DNA of 64,000 nucleotides from Arma custos (GCA_037127475.1 CM073759.1:202166217-202230216); one strand, 5' to 3'. Counted from the first letter of the stretch, positions 39,401 to 48,778 are shown. Numbers and translations: made by a program. The notes: generated by a model not told the origin, from the sequence alone.

Positions 39401-41997
39401 TTTTTTTTGCCCGGGCAAATCGTTTCTCTTTAAATGAAAAATAGCTAAAAATAAAAGAAATAAAAAAAAAAAAAATCATATTTTAGCTGTATATCATATT
39501 TTCTCTTTAAATTTAAAATATATAAACTACTGAATAAATAAGAAGATAAAAAATAACATTTATTATAAACAAAATTCATTAAAAATAACAATATCACATC
39601 AAAACGGTGTCGTATATACAGAACAATCAAAACAATTAACCAAAAAACATCACATTGTAGTTAAATATAATTATTTATGTTTAAAATTTAAATATTTAAA
39701 ATAGAAAATAAATAATAAAATATAATAAAACATTTATTATAAACAATATTGATTAAACACAACATGATGTTCCGCTCCTGTAGAAATACCACAGCTGACT
39801 TTTCATCAATCACCTCGCAAAAAATCTTCATCAAATTCCAACTCATATTGTATAATTAACATGAAAACAAATAAACGGCAACAATAACAAAGGACTAAGG
39901 AAGGTTTCGCTAAAAGTAGCCGGTAGTTAACGAAAGTGATACTTGGGGCGCTGGGGTAGGTCTTCGTTAGATTGGAAAAGTACCAAAGAAATTAGTAATG
40001 ATAATGGGATACACTATTAACTTAATTATTATAACAACCATTTAAAGGCCCACCAGGCCGATCTGGTAAAAATAAAATATTAATAAATAAAAAAATTAAC
40101 TTAGCAATCTAGAAAAACCTAATAATTAATAGTATTACATTTAAAAATAAAGATATTCATAATTATATATGGACAACGCTTGATTCACAAACCCGAAATG
40201 ACATTGATCCAATTGGTAGAAATCGGATGGCAGATATGTGGATTTGTGTTGAGTTGTGGTGGTAATCCATGGATGGAAGTTTGCGTTTGCACTTGAACAC
40301 CAATTGGAGGTGTCAGCATCAAGCCTTTTATTATTATAACTAGATTCTAACAAAAATTATTCAATAATGCAATAGTTCATATTCATTTGTCTCCAAAGAA
40401 CATAAAACAACTATTATCATCTTGGCAGCTTGTATGTAATACATTAAATTATTTTTCTTTAACTTTTAAAAAGTGGTTCTTTATTATTGAATAACCTTAC
40501 CTTAAGTGCCCTCCATAGAATCGGCATGTAAAGTCTATTTATTACATCACTGAATTTCTTCAATCTTCTAGACTGATGTAAAGCGGAAAGAATAGCTAAC
40601 CCGCTAGCACCAGCTTTTGGTAAATCGAGACTGGCACGGCTTATTTTGATCACTTTAAGCATTATGTCCTGAATGTTATTTTCAATTTCCTGGAAAATAC
40701 GTAAAATAAAATAATACCAATAATTATAAATTAACCCATATCACCATTTTTAAGATATTAAAAGTACTTACTTATCAAATATTTCTGATATTCTGCTAAT
40801 CTAATTTAAATTGATGAATAATATATGATTTTTATAGGACTCACCTCTCTAACACTATCTTCTTTTGCCATATTCCAGCCAATAAAATAGGCATCTCCAT
40901 AACCAGAAGCAGCTTGTCTATTCAGTTTTGGTGCAATACACAAAATGGTATCATGAATTCTCTTAGCATATGCTACATTCCTACTCATTATGTGACCAAT
41001 GATATTATGACCTTCTTTTATTTTTAAATAATTCTGATTTGATACTGTCAACATGAGTTTATCAACAAGATTTTTATGAGCAGAATCTAATAGATTAATC
41101 CCTTCCAAAAATTTATGCATAGACCAAACATGTTTGATATCAATTTTTCGAACTCCCTTCTCCCCCTCAATGTTAGTTAAAGTTAAATCAAGAAAATAAA
41201 TAAGAGTAATAGTTCCGATATACACTTCATTTTCATCAAAATCAGTGAGTTCCATAAAGCGTAAACTAAGTAATGCTATATGATTTTTAAGTTTTGGATC
41301 TATTGTATTGGTTGGATGATCGATCAGAAAATACACTGCACTGTTGATAATAGCACGGAAATTAACGGAATGAGAATAATCTTTGAAATCTAAAATAGTT
41401 TTCAGGTAAGTTGTTATTGCAAACATAACTTTAGCATTCTTTTCTTGTTCTTCAGTATCATAGGTGAGTATATTTTCTGTTAATGATTTCACGAATGTTC
41501 TTAATTCCTTCAAACTTTCTTCGATATTGCTCTTTTTCTCACAAGATATATGAGGCTAAAAACAATTATTAATGTTAATGAAAAAAGATAAAGATAAGAT
41601 AAAGCAATAAAACTAAACATAAAGACATTAAGTGCGCTTTATAATTTGAACAAGAATTTATTTAATAATATACCAAGTCTTTTTAATACTTTGACTTAAT
41701 AGTGATAAATCTTTATAAGTTATATAAATTTTGACTTATAATAAGTTGTAAACAGGATTCAATTATTATCTTATCATTCATCTGAGACAATAAAAAAGGT
41801 ACAGGTATCACACAAAAGAAAAATATCACAAGTCGCGAAAAGCAAGTATAATAAATGTTATCCACCTTAGATGACAAAAGAGCTTTTGTTTCTGGAAGAG
41901 AATCTCCAACAGATAATAATACTGAAGTTGTTTCTTCAAGCATATCTACCCCTGGAGTAACAGCATCAGTATTTCCTCTCCGTTTTTTCGCTGCCAT
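16700..41997 (-). CDS. NCAPG2: Condensin-2 complex subunit G2 (NCAPG2), 20 exons, complete
   Basis: This is the HEAT-repeat subunit of condensin II, which compacts and organises chromosomes in the nucleus. Coding exons, first to last: 41997-41866, 41555-40845, 40689-40501, 35810-35637, 33305-33152, 32731-32520, 32279-32097, 31246-31096, 30631-30532, 28633-28495, 27957-27850, 26978-26829, 26735-26565, 24859-24657, 24093-23924, 22386-22202, 19907-19764, 19679-19539, 19459-19266, 17381-16700. Every phase agrees and the sum is 4293 nt, 1430 codons plus stop. Family marks are LWRALK followed by NDPWERCNAAQVFLDVFP, and LLPLMYLSIHDENEKVRKAV with PLKHLVVRL, which match human NCAPG2. The acidic/lysine-rich linker (exon 8) is also shared. 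The start ATG (41995-41997) precedes a basic MAAKKRR. Intron 10 appears to use a GC donor. The last ~200 residues are a serine/threonine-rich tail absent from human NCAPG2 (1143 aa). Confidence 0.94.
17433..18314 (+). mobile_element. Tigger/pogo-like DNA transposon, decayed
   Basis: The ends are related inverted repeats flanked by TA (17431-17432, 18315-18316): left CAGTAAAACCTCCATTGTCC, right, reversed, CAGTTGAACCTCGATTATTC. At about 17735-17880, with frame shifts, there is a helix-turn-helix reading typical of this group (FEIVKHLRKGERASILEKS, then TTVNDIKRAGDPKS). The DDE domain is absent and a (TA)n run occupies part of the interior. It lies in the last NCAPG2 intron, 51 bp from the last exon. 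Confidence 0.75.
18174..18222. repeat. (TA)n microsatellite
   Basis: About 24 uninterrupted AT units inside the Tigger-like element, preceded by a short TG/TA stretch. Confidence 0.95.
18317..19265. other. NCAPG2 intron 19 remainder, no recognised feature
   Basis: AT-rich, with a G-rich patch at 18961-19040 that contains a short inverted pair (GTGGTGGGGGTTCC...). No open reading or terminal repeats are recognised. It may hold old transposon debris. Confidence 0.4.
20049..21736. mobile_element. Composite palindromic repeat with short terminal inverted repeats
   Basis: The ends are AGGCCAGCGGCTAGGT (20050-20065) and, reversed, AGGTCAGCGGCCAGGT (21720-21735). Inside, 20751-20838 is inverted at 21625-21712, and 21101-21197 is inverted at 21530-21624. 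The block around 20945-21015 (ending GATTCTGAGTTACG) is repeated directly at 21130-21195. The ends resemble hAT termini but I see no matching 8-bp duplication and no transposase. The open readings here are not considered genes. It fills the intron between NCAPG2 exons 16 and 17. Confidence 0.6.
22790..23560 (+). mobile_element. Probable LINE 5'-leader/ORF1 fragment with A-run
   Basis: A block of near-average base composition in an AT-rich intron ends in a run of 14 A (about 23547-23560). An ATG at 23161 opens a short reading, MNENLYTIDITHLSEEEQSS, that stops at TAG 23284; another open reading follows (23287-23469). This looks like the 5' leader and start of a LINE ORF1 joined to a tail, or a non-autonomous derivative. 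The family is not identified. Confidence 0.4.
25040..25290 (+). pseudogene. Fossil mariner-family transposase N-terminus
   Basis: One frame, with stops, reads HEGKKAVEAHKQI*EIYGVD, then QNWLKKFCSGDI*LKDD. This is the N-terminal helix-turn-helix region of mariner/SETMAR-type transposases (family pattern: GKxAxEAHRxIxxxYG...WFxKFRSGDFxLxD). The catalytic domain is missing. It differs clearly from the mariner at 12612, so it is another, older lineage. It lies in the intron between NCAPG2 exons 13 and 14. Confidence 0.6.
25690..26000 (+). repeat. SINE-like element (family A)
   Basis: GGTTCAAATACC at 25745-25756 resembles a pol III B box. The 3' half (from about 25840, ATAAAAATAGGGTACCCAAA) recurs in inverted orientation at 62915-63075, and the end with ACCATGTACTGAACCCCAGA recurs near 27515. 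This is a dispersed short element without coding capacity. Confidence 0.65.
27268..27570 (+). repeat. tRNA-derived SINE-like element
   Basis: GATTAGCTTAGTGTATTAGA (about 27271-27290) resembles a pol III A box, and CTGGGTTCAGTATC (27313-27326) a B box, at normal tRNA spacing. An A/T-rich segment follows. A 3' piece at 27510-27560 (ACGTACTGAACCCAAGACCC) resembles the end of the element at 25690. It may be two adjacent elements. Confidence 0.5.
28381..28452 (-). repeat. 72-bp repeat, copy 1
   Basis: It matches 32429-32504 with few differences; the shared core on the plus strand includes TTATCCCTTTTTGAGACTTC. It lies in the NCAPG2 intron just beyond the probable GC donor of exon 10. Origin unknown. 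Confidence 0.8.
29568..30047. repeat. Large foldback element with ~172-bp arms
   Basis: Bases 29568-29739 and 29876-30047 are inverted copies of each other with few mismatches, separated by about 136 bp. The ends are AGTCCAGGATCCCTG and its reverse complement. No coding capacity. It lies in the NCAPG2 intron between exons 9 and 10, so the pre-mRNA can form a long double-stranded stem. Confidence 0.9.
30410..30490. repeat. (AT)n microsatellite
   Basis: More than 30 uninterrupted AT units from about 30411 to 30480, in the intron just below NCAPG2 exon 9 on the map. Confidence 0.95.
32429..32504 (-). repeat. 72-bp repeat, copy 2
   Basis: Second copy of the repeat at 28381-28452. It starts 15 bases inside the intron after NCAPG2 exon 6 (donor at 32519). 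Confidence 0.8.
34088..35215. mobile_element. Long-TIR MITE, copy A, interrupted by a Helitron
   Basis: The left arm starts GGGATCTGTTCCGCAGATCG (34088). The right arm, reversed from 35215, starts GGTGATAATTCTGCAGGTTG. The arms stay complementary for about 120 bp (left TGAGCTTTAGTATGGAAAAG, right CTTTTCCATACTAAAGCTCA). Without the nested Helitron the element is about 396 bp. The same family occurs at 53199-53577 and 54673-54966. No coding capacity; class unknown. Confidence 0.75.
34278..35009 (-). mobile_element. Non-autonomous Helitron nested in MITE copy A
   Basis: Read on the minus strand it starts TCTTACTAATATTATAAATG and ends in CTAG, with a preceding GC-rich segment (CGCGAGCGAAGCCGCGGGCA) typical of insect Helitrons. 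It sits between A and T, the usual Helitron target. A second 5' terminus occurs inside, at 34715. No Rep/helicase gene. Confidence 0.88.
35811..36590. other. NCAPG2 intron 3 portion without recognised feature
   Basis: Moderate base composition between about 35950 and 36580 suggests old transposon sequence, but I recognise no termini or protein. Confidence 0.35.
36592..36870 (+). repeat. tRNA-derived SINE
   Basis: TGGTCTGGTGGTTAGCG (36601 onward) is a good pol III A box, and GCGGGTTCTTGCC (36642-36654) is one base from a normal B box. Downstream is CCTTCGGAAGGGATGTTAAA, a stem-loop-like block resembling the conserved central region of some SINE families. It lies in NCAPG2 intron 3, next to the LINE. 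Confidence 0.75.
36930..38900 (-). pseudogene. LINE endonuclease/reverse transcriptase, broken
   Basis: The endonuclease part reads ASWNILTLYRP, DIAAIQEIRWTGQDS, and MDSDHFLIIA. The reverse transcriptase has NKSPGIDDIPAEMFK, CSNYRGISLLPCGYKILSLI, QAYDT, LGVRQGDALACL, and the catalytic FADD in QVLRFADDLEIAGRS. The C-terminal part reads RIRWAGHVMRMNQGE-like and GRPKLCWEDCVAGN. At least four frame changes and several stops separate these pieces, so it is inactive, although the catalytic aspartates of the FADD box persist. Confidence 0.85.
36930..39205 (-). mobile_element. RTE-like LINE, nearly full domain set, decayed
   Basis: On the minus strand the order is a 5' leader (about 39205-38930), endonuclease (about 38900-38590), a shortened linker, reverse transcriptase (38460-37700) and C-terminal domain to about 36930. 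It lies inside the 4.8-kb NCAPG2 intron 3, in the same orientation as the gene. The copy at 45172-46917 is closely related. Assignment to RTE-like LINEs is tentative. Confidence 0.8.
39220..39984. mobile_element. TIR element with 8-bp target duplication
   Basis: The ends are inverted copies over about 35 bp with one mismatch, starting GGTACTTTTCCAATCTAACG. They are flanked by AAAGAAAT at 39212-39219 and 39985-39992. Inside there is a further inverted pair around 39372-39400 and 39470-39500 (ATACAGCTAAAATATGATTT and its complement). An 8-bp duplication points to hAT, P or Merlin superfamilies, but the terminal bases do not fit hAT. No transposase. It is next to the 5' end of the LINE in NCAPG2 intron 3. 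Confidence 0.85.
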
Positions 41998-41999
41998 GA

Positions 42000-42185
42000 T
42001 ATAAAACTTTAATTACTCTGATTACTGTTAGTTTTTGTAAAATAATTAAGAGCTACACTTGTTACAAAGGTCACATCGAGAGTTGATACAGTTTACTAAC
42101 TAAAAGAGTAAAGTAAACAATTGTCAATCACGATTTATGTTAGTCTTTCGCGGTCATTTTTATCAAAGGCTTTTGGCGGAATGGT
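42000..42185 (-). promoter_or_regulatory. NCAPG2 upstream region with two E2F-like sites
   Basis: Upstream of the start codon, two sites resemble the E2F consensus TTTSSCGC: TTTCGCGG (about 42146-42153) and TTTGGCGG (42172-42179), about 150-180 bp from the ATG and 19 bp apart. Condensin genes are cell-cycle regulated in many animals, which fits. The transcription start is not known. Confidence 0.4.
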
Positions 42186-45046
42186 TGGCGACATAGAGAT
42201 ATAAAAACATAGAGATAGTAAAAATTTAAATTTTCTTAAAAGTTTAATTCCAAGACCCTTAAGAAAACTTGATATGCCGGTATTGGCGATTGAATAAATA
42301 CAGGAACTAATTTACAAGCAGATGTAAATTGTATACAGCACGGATGTTATCACATAAATATTGATTTTCAAAGTTATTATTTTTTTCATGAACAGATGAT
42401 TAGTTACGCATGTTTAATTATCCACATTTTTTTCAGTTGTTATAAAATTAAGGTAAAAAGCGGCTTCGCTGATTCAATTCTTTTACCGTTTCTTAATACT
42501 TATTGGACACGTTTTTCAGCGTTCATTTCGATCATCTCTACGAGCGGACTGAAAAATTAAAAATAAAGGCACTGAAACTAATCCGTTTTATATCTCAAAA
42601 ACGGAAAATATATCGATGTGGTTTTCCAACTAAATCCTTCGAATACTACAGGAGAAACGAAGTAACTAGATTCCTCCCTCCAAATATTGGTATCAACGGT
42701 TTCTGATGGATTTTTCAATGGCGAACACGAAGGTGTGGTCAAAAGTGGTAAAAACACGTTCAAAGGGCTCAAACCAGCCGGAGGAGTACGTACAGGGTGT
42801 TGCGTCTAGTCATCCGGAAGGTTCATTGCGGAACTATTCTTCATATGATATTAGATTATGCTAAAGAAAATCACTGATCGATATATAAGAACAAAAGAGG
42901 CATAAAATACTTGTTAGACAAGGAAAATTCTACTCAAATATAACAGTAGTTGCATTCTGATCTTGGGGTGGTGGAATGTTTTCTTGCAACATTTTGAGGT
43001 TGGGTTGTGCTTTAATTGTCTATTTACTTTGCTATTATTCTCTTTCTGTCCGAAAGATCCCCGAATTCGTGAAATATCGACAGGTATTTGATTTCCTTTT
43101 TTAATTTTAGAAACTTAAGCCTGTTTGTTTGTAACTTTTCTATTAATGTCTTAAAAAATTATAAATATTACAAAATTACTGCTTTTAGTCAAATACAATT
43201 TTGATTTTTGGGTAATACAGTTAATTTTTTGTCCTTCTTACCCCTGTCCCTCTGTCCCTTAGGGCAGCCCTGTCGTTTCATTCGATTTTCTCTGAAATAG
43301 CGATCATCGTTTGGAAAATCGGCCTTCTGTATTGGAGAAGGTTAACGTTACATGTTGAGCCCATTCAAGAGCGAATGTCATCCAAAGTGAACATCGACCC
43401 TGTACAGCTCTTTTCCTGGAAACCCTCAATTTCAGGCACCGTTTATTAATTGCTGATGGCGATTGCCCTTCATACTGTATGTCTATCCCTTGGGCTTAGC
43501 ACGGAAGCGAACACTTCCCGTCAACTTGAAGTTAACTCCTGCGTTGACTTGAAATAATAGCCTTAGTTGCGTTAGCGTTGTTCCTTGTTAAATACTTCAA
43601 CACTTCGAACATTCCGTCTCAGAATTTCTTCTTTACATCCAATTACTCTTAATTTATATTGGATACACATTGTTCGAATGTTACGTTGAAAACTCCCGCG
43701 AAAATCGCCGTAACAAAATTTGCCCCAAGCTCAGTGGAGAAGGGTGGGATTGAATCCTATGTGCGGGGATATCGCTAAAACAAATGGAAACCCCAGTAGG
43801 TTAAAAATATTAACTACGATAATTCCGTAGGTAGCTAAACCTAAATAAAATGATAATGCGTAACAAACATAGCTACTCATTAGTATTACCTGGACGCCAC
43901 GCTATTTAAAGAAAAGTAAATAAAAATAAATGAATATCTAATAAAAAAAATAGAAAATTTCTAAAGAAAACGCTTGAGAAAAATAGCGAAACCTCAGACT
44001 GTTTATATAATAGAAATAAATAAATAGATAAATAGAAATAAAATACTATTTATTAATTTAAACATTTTCTTCCTTATTAAATTGAAGTTTGATTTAAAAA
44101 AAAAAAGAGAGAAACAAAGATAAACTCTAAACTAATATACATAAAGAAAAATTAATAGATAAAAATATGTACAAAAAAAAAAAATATACTCAAATAAAAT
44201 AACAAGCCACTTCTAAGAAAAAAAAAACATAAGAAAGAGGAAAATCACAAATATCTTCCATCACAATTTAATCACTATTTAATTATTGGTAAATTACAAA
44301 TTTACAAAAAGATATGAATTCCAGCTCGGAATTTGAATAGAATACAATAACTAGCAGTCTTTTGTTACATACGGCCAATTGGTGGTGTTGCCATCATAGC
44401 CCTGGTGAATTTCGAAGCTCTGGCTTCTTCCTTCTTCCTCTCCTTCAGATTCTCGCAAGACGGGAGAATACCTCGATTCTCGCACGTCGGCAGGGACACA
44501 AAAAAAAACAGTCTGTAAGAAATCAAGTTTCACGTCAAACACTGGGCCCAGCTCTCGCTTCCCTGACGTCCAAGAATAGCCTGCCTAATCTCGAAGTGCG
44601 GGCTTAATCCCAACTCTCTCTCTCACGTTCAAAACAAAGGCTTACACACCGTTTCACAACAACAAATAGAAAAAAAAAATAATACCTAATACTATGTCTT
44701 ATTTTAACATTTGCCTTAAATCTAAATTAAATTATCATATATCTAAATACATTTGACCATTATTTTTCTCCTAAATAAAAAAAATTAACAACGTTAATGG
44801 TTACAAAAATTTAAAAAAAATATTCGTCACACAAGGCCTTCTGGTAACACGTCGCCCTGCCTTCAATACTTCGACACTACGCATGTACCAATGCCTTGTA
44901 GTTCATACTTAAACTATCAAACATACTACTACATTCTACATAAATACTATTAATATTATGACGTACTTAAATTGACAACTACTACATTTTATATACTATA
45001 CTTGTACTTACTAAAATATACATATAATAAATAGTATTTGTACATA
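42186..45046. other. Intergenic DNA between NCAPG2 and ferritin, left part
   Basis: No gene is recognised. The ATG at about 42720 opens a 50-codon reading (MANTKVWSKVVKTRSKGS) that could be a LINE ORF1 start. A more GC-rich patch at 44340-44640 has open readings on both strands, neither recognised. 43900-44300 and 44640-45040 are AT-rich. Confidence 0.4.
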
Positions 45047-45165
45047 TCGATGCCTTAGTTCACAAATGTGTTAAGTGCAAATTTTCAAAAATGGGTTTTG
45101 TTATATAAATAATATTTTAAAGTTGTGATCAGGAAGTCAGATTATATGTTGATATAAAATTAATT
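45047..45165. repeat. Partial copy of the MITE-like element at 14415
   Basis: It begins TCGATGCCTTAGTTCACAAA and follows the reverse of 14672-14555 for about 115 bp with scattered differences. The other arm is missing. It ends where the LINE at 45172 begins. Confidence 0.75.
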
Positions 45166-45171
45166 ACATTA

Positions 45172-46917
45172 ATGGCTCTGTCCACAACTGCATTGGAAGT
45201 GCTCGGTTCTGAAGCTAAACCAAGACGCAACCCGTGGTTTGACGAGGAGTGCCAGATCATGAACGACAGGAAGAATGATGCCTACAAAAGAATGGTGCAG
45301 GGTCGACGAACAAGAAGATCCACGGAGGAATACCGAGCTCTGCGGCGTGAGGAAGTCCATCTTCGAAGAAGAAAGAAAAAGCAATTGGAGAATAAGATCC
45401 TTGAAGGCATTGAAAAATCCTATAAAGAAAAAAACTGCCGGAAATTCTTCCAACAGGTCAATGAAAGCCGAAGACCTTTTAAACCTAGAGCTACTGCCTG
45501 TAAAGCGAAGGACGGATCCCTGATCGCTGACAAGCAAGGGATATTAGACCGGTGAGCAGATCACTTTGAAGGTATTCTCAATAAAAGTAATGCTGAAGAG
45601 GAGTTCAGATGGCATGCCATGAATGAAGAACTGGAAGCAGTTCAGTTGGACCCCTCAGATGAAGAAGAAATTCAATAAGCCATGATAAAGCTTAATAACA
45701 ATAAAGCCCCAGGTATCGACAATATCCCAGCGGAGCTGCTGAAGCATGGCGGATACGATCTGGTGCAATTTCTTCGGGACCTACTTCACGATGTCTGGAC
45801 TGAGGAGAGACTACCCGTGGAATTGAATAAGACAGTTATTTGCCCGTTACACAAGAAAGGGGATACCTTGTCTTGTAGTAATTACAGGGGTATATCGTTA
45901 CTTCCCTGTGCTTATAAGATATTGTCAATTGTCTTATCCAACCGGCTGCTTCCATATGCTGAGAGAGAGGTCAGGAAATATCAATGTGTATTTCGAAGAG
46001 GTAGGTCAACGACTGACCAGATATTCACACTCCGGATGCCGCTGGAAAAGAACAGAGAATACAAGGTGACGACACACCATATATTTGTTGACTTCTTACA
46101 AGCCTATGACTCGGTCAACAGAGCAGAAGTATATTAAGCAATGCTTGAGATGAATCTTTCACCGAAGCTAGTTTGCCTAACAAGAATGACTATGGAGCAT
46201 TGGAGGGCATAATATGCATTGGAGGGCAACATTTCCTTCGTCCGGATTAGTGGTGAACTTTCAAGAGGCTTTTCCACTGGGACAGGGGTTCGGCAGGGAG
46301 ATGGATTGCCATGCCTGATCTTCAACCTTGCTCTGGAAAAGGCTGTTAGAGACTCTGGGATCCAAATAGCAGGTACAGGACTCATTAACTCCTGCATGCA
46401 ACTCCTTAGATTTGCAGACGACATAGATATTGCCGGCAGGTCGTTAGCAGCAGTCAAGGAAGAATTTATCGCACTGAGAAATGCTGCAGCGAGGATGGGA
46501 CTTATCGTCAACTACTGCAAAACGAAGTACATGTGCTTAACCCTCAACAAATAAACCTTGAAAACCATATCCAAGTTGACGGGCAGAATGTGGATAGAGT
46601 TGAGGAATTTGTGTACCTTGGATCTCAGGTGAACGAACAAAATGATATTGGGGCAGAAGACGAGAAGCGGATTATAACCGCTAATCGCTGCTATTTTGGT
46701 CTCCAGAAGCATCTACGTGGTGGTTCTCCTGTCCAAATCCTCTAAGACAAGACTGTACAAAACTCTTATCCGACCAGTTCTCACATATGCCTCAGAAAAC
46801 TGGACCCTGACCCAACACGAACTCTCACTATTGAGATTCCAACTGAGGGTCCTTAGGAGAATATATGGTCCAGTTTTGGTGGATGGAGAGTGGAGGCGTC
46901 GGTCTTACAACTACTAA
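45172..46917 (+). pseudogene. RTE-like LINE reverse transcriptase, 5'-truncated and broken
   Basis: The copy starts in the linker between endonuclease and reverse transcriptase (PRRNPWFDEECQIMNDRKND). An in-frame TGA at 45552 and TAA at 45676 interrupt it. The reverse transcriptase has NNKAPGIDNIPAELLKHGG, SCSNYRGISLLPCAYK, RRGRSTTDQIFTLR, FVDFLQAYDSV, GVRQGDGLPCL and the FADD box in LLRFADDIDIAGRS. The C-terminal part follows in other frames (VEEFVYLGSQVN, RPVLTYASENWTLT) and breaks off after VDGEWRRR. It is the same family as 36930-39205 but in opposite orientation. No tail or target duplication is visible, and LTR-like sequence abuts its 3' break. Confidence 0.88.
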
Positions 46918-47290
46918 CTAACACTTACAGTTCACTAATTAAAGCCCACCGACCGTAAGATTCTCACATATAACAAACTGACACACAGTAACAAACAGAA
47001 ACAGTTTATTACACTCACAAGACTGTCACAGTCCACTGATACACTTATTATACTGGCCGGTTCAACATTGAGTAGTTTATCACACTGACAATCACTTATT
47101 ACTGGTTCGTCACAGTGCCTGGTTTGCTCTCCGACTGACTCGCGCCAAGAGGGTATTTAAATAGGCAAGGCCGACACGGAGGGGGGGGGGGGTTCTGGAA
47201 CCTTCCAGAACAATCTTCTTAATCTCTTCTGCCAAAGGGCTTATCGTTACGTTAATTCTAGAGGTTAATCCCTTCCGCCCGTCTGTCTCT
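46918..47290 (-). promoter_or_regulatory. LTR-like fragment with heat-shock element and TATA-like box
   Basis: On the minus strand: a heat-shock element of four alternating units (TTC..GAA..TTC..GAA, 47193-47210), a C-run, a symmetrical TATTTAAATA (47154-47163), a TCAGT initiator-like motif about 25 bases further on, and a leader that contains AATAAA and ends near 46918. The order U3-like, R-like with polyadenylation signal, and U5-like suggests a solo LTR or fragment of one, but I cannot define TG...CA ends or a target duplication. It lies between two broken LINE pieces, and no gene follows it directly. Confidence 0.45.
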
Positions 47291-48330
47291 CTCTGCTATT
47301 AACAATATCCTGTTTTTCACAAGTATGATGGCGCCCTCTAGCCATTACCTTAGTTGGCCTGCTATTTTTATCTTCGTAAGTGTACCACTATACTTCTAGC
47401 TCATTTAGTTTTTTCGTCAACGTTTTATATGAGTCTGGACCTGCCGTCATGACCTTCCATTTATTATTGTGTTGTGCCACAATGTTGTAGTCACTGCTAG
47501 ATATTGGTTCCATTAGTGTTTTGATTTCTTCATAGGTGGTGACACTAACTATATGGATTAGAGGAGAATGTGCCACATGTTTCTTCTCATAATTTTTTTC
47601 TGGCAAGGTCACTTTCCTCTTAATCCCCTTCTTGGGTTCATTATTTGGGATCCATTTCGTCCCTTCATTTGTTGAATCCGTGCTGCCAGTTGCTACATCT
47701 GGCTAGGATTCTGCTTTTCGCTGATTCTCTTCTTTTGCTTGACAATCCAATCAGTTTCTCTTTGAAGTTCCTCTTCATCAGTTTGGTACTCATTTTTACT
47801 GATCCTGTCAGATTCATGACTTGTCAGTTGCTCCTGATTTTTCATCTTGTTTTTAAGTTGTACATTATCTTTTGTTAATCTCTCCAGCTTTTCGTTCATC
47901 TGAGATACAACTTTTTCCATTTCACGTAACCTGCTTATCAGTTCAAGTTTATCATCATTTATTGAGATCTCTTAAGGTGCGTGAATATGCGAAAGTTGGC
48001 CCTCCCCAGGACCCATAGGGCCGGCCTCGGTAAGGGAGGATGGATTTTCCAGAACTTCTGGATTACCACCTGGGGTAATTGATCCGTCTGTTTTGTCAAT
48101 CGCATGTTTTCGCCATTGAATTTTATACCTCAAGCCAGGTTTGTTGACTGCCGCCCCACTGGGAGCAGACGCAGACCAGATGGCCGCCTAGTATAGGACA
48201 GACCCCTCTGGGTTTTCGTACTAGTTTTGGTCCACCCCGGATTTCCCGGTACAGGACAATGTCCACCCTTCCCCGATCCACTACCTGGGGAGGCGCCCAA
48301 TAAGTAACTAGATAACCCCCGCGGTCATGA
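47285..48330 (-). pseudogene. Jockey-like LINE ORF1 fragment, broken
   Basis: On the minus strand a GC-rich leader (48330-48120) is followed by a coiled-coil-like segment (47920-47693: KVVSQMNEKLERLTKDNVQL and on). After a frame change comes the conserved domain preceding zinc knuckles (YNIVAQHNNKWKVMTAGPDS, KTLTKKLNELEV, stop, WYTYEDKNSRPTKVMARG). The zinc knuckles are absent, because the fragment ends at the LTR-like block. The ORF1 differs from that at 9175. Stops and frame changes make it inactive. Confidence 0.7.
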
Positions 48331-48778
48331 TATTAACATAAACATTATAGGGGTAGTCATAATCCTCTCATTAATGAATATTTTATATTGTGCTGTTTAT
48401 CGAGTTCCAGCAAAAGCACATAGATGGTTTAGTGTAGCTGACTTCATCCTTTGCTTTGGTAGTGCACATGTGCCATGTTTATTTTGTCAACTAACATTTT
48501 CAAAAATTTTAATTCTATAATTGAACATTTTAAATGCATATTATTACTCTATTTAATTGCAAAAATGAAAGACCGATAGGATTTTGCAACAATTTCACAA
48601 TATCTAGAATGATAATCAGCTTTAAAATTTTTCGTGCAACGGTACTTACATAAAATAGATTTGCTAAACATTCTTTAGAAAGATTATTAAATTTATTAAT
48701 TAATTGATCATTAAGATTTATGGATCAATTATTTTGGATAATTTTTTGTGACAAAAATATTGATAACATTGATACAAA

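Noticed and set aside
44351..44607. Open readings on both strands in a GC-richer patch
   Set aside because: No recognised motif, both strands open, no splice context; treated as transposon debris rather than a gene.
45169..45537. 122-codon minus-strand reading
   Set aside because: Antisense shadow of the LINE linker and reverse-transcriptase region at 45172-46917.
46134..46511. 125-codon minus-strand reading
   Set aside because: Antisense shadow of the LINE reverse transcriptase.
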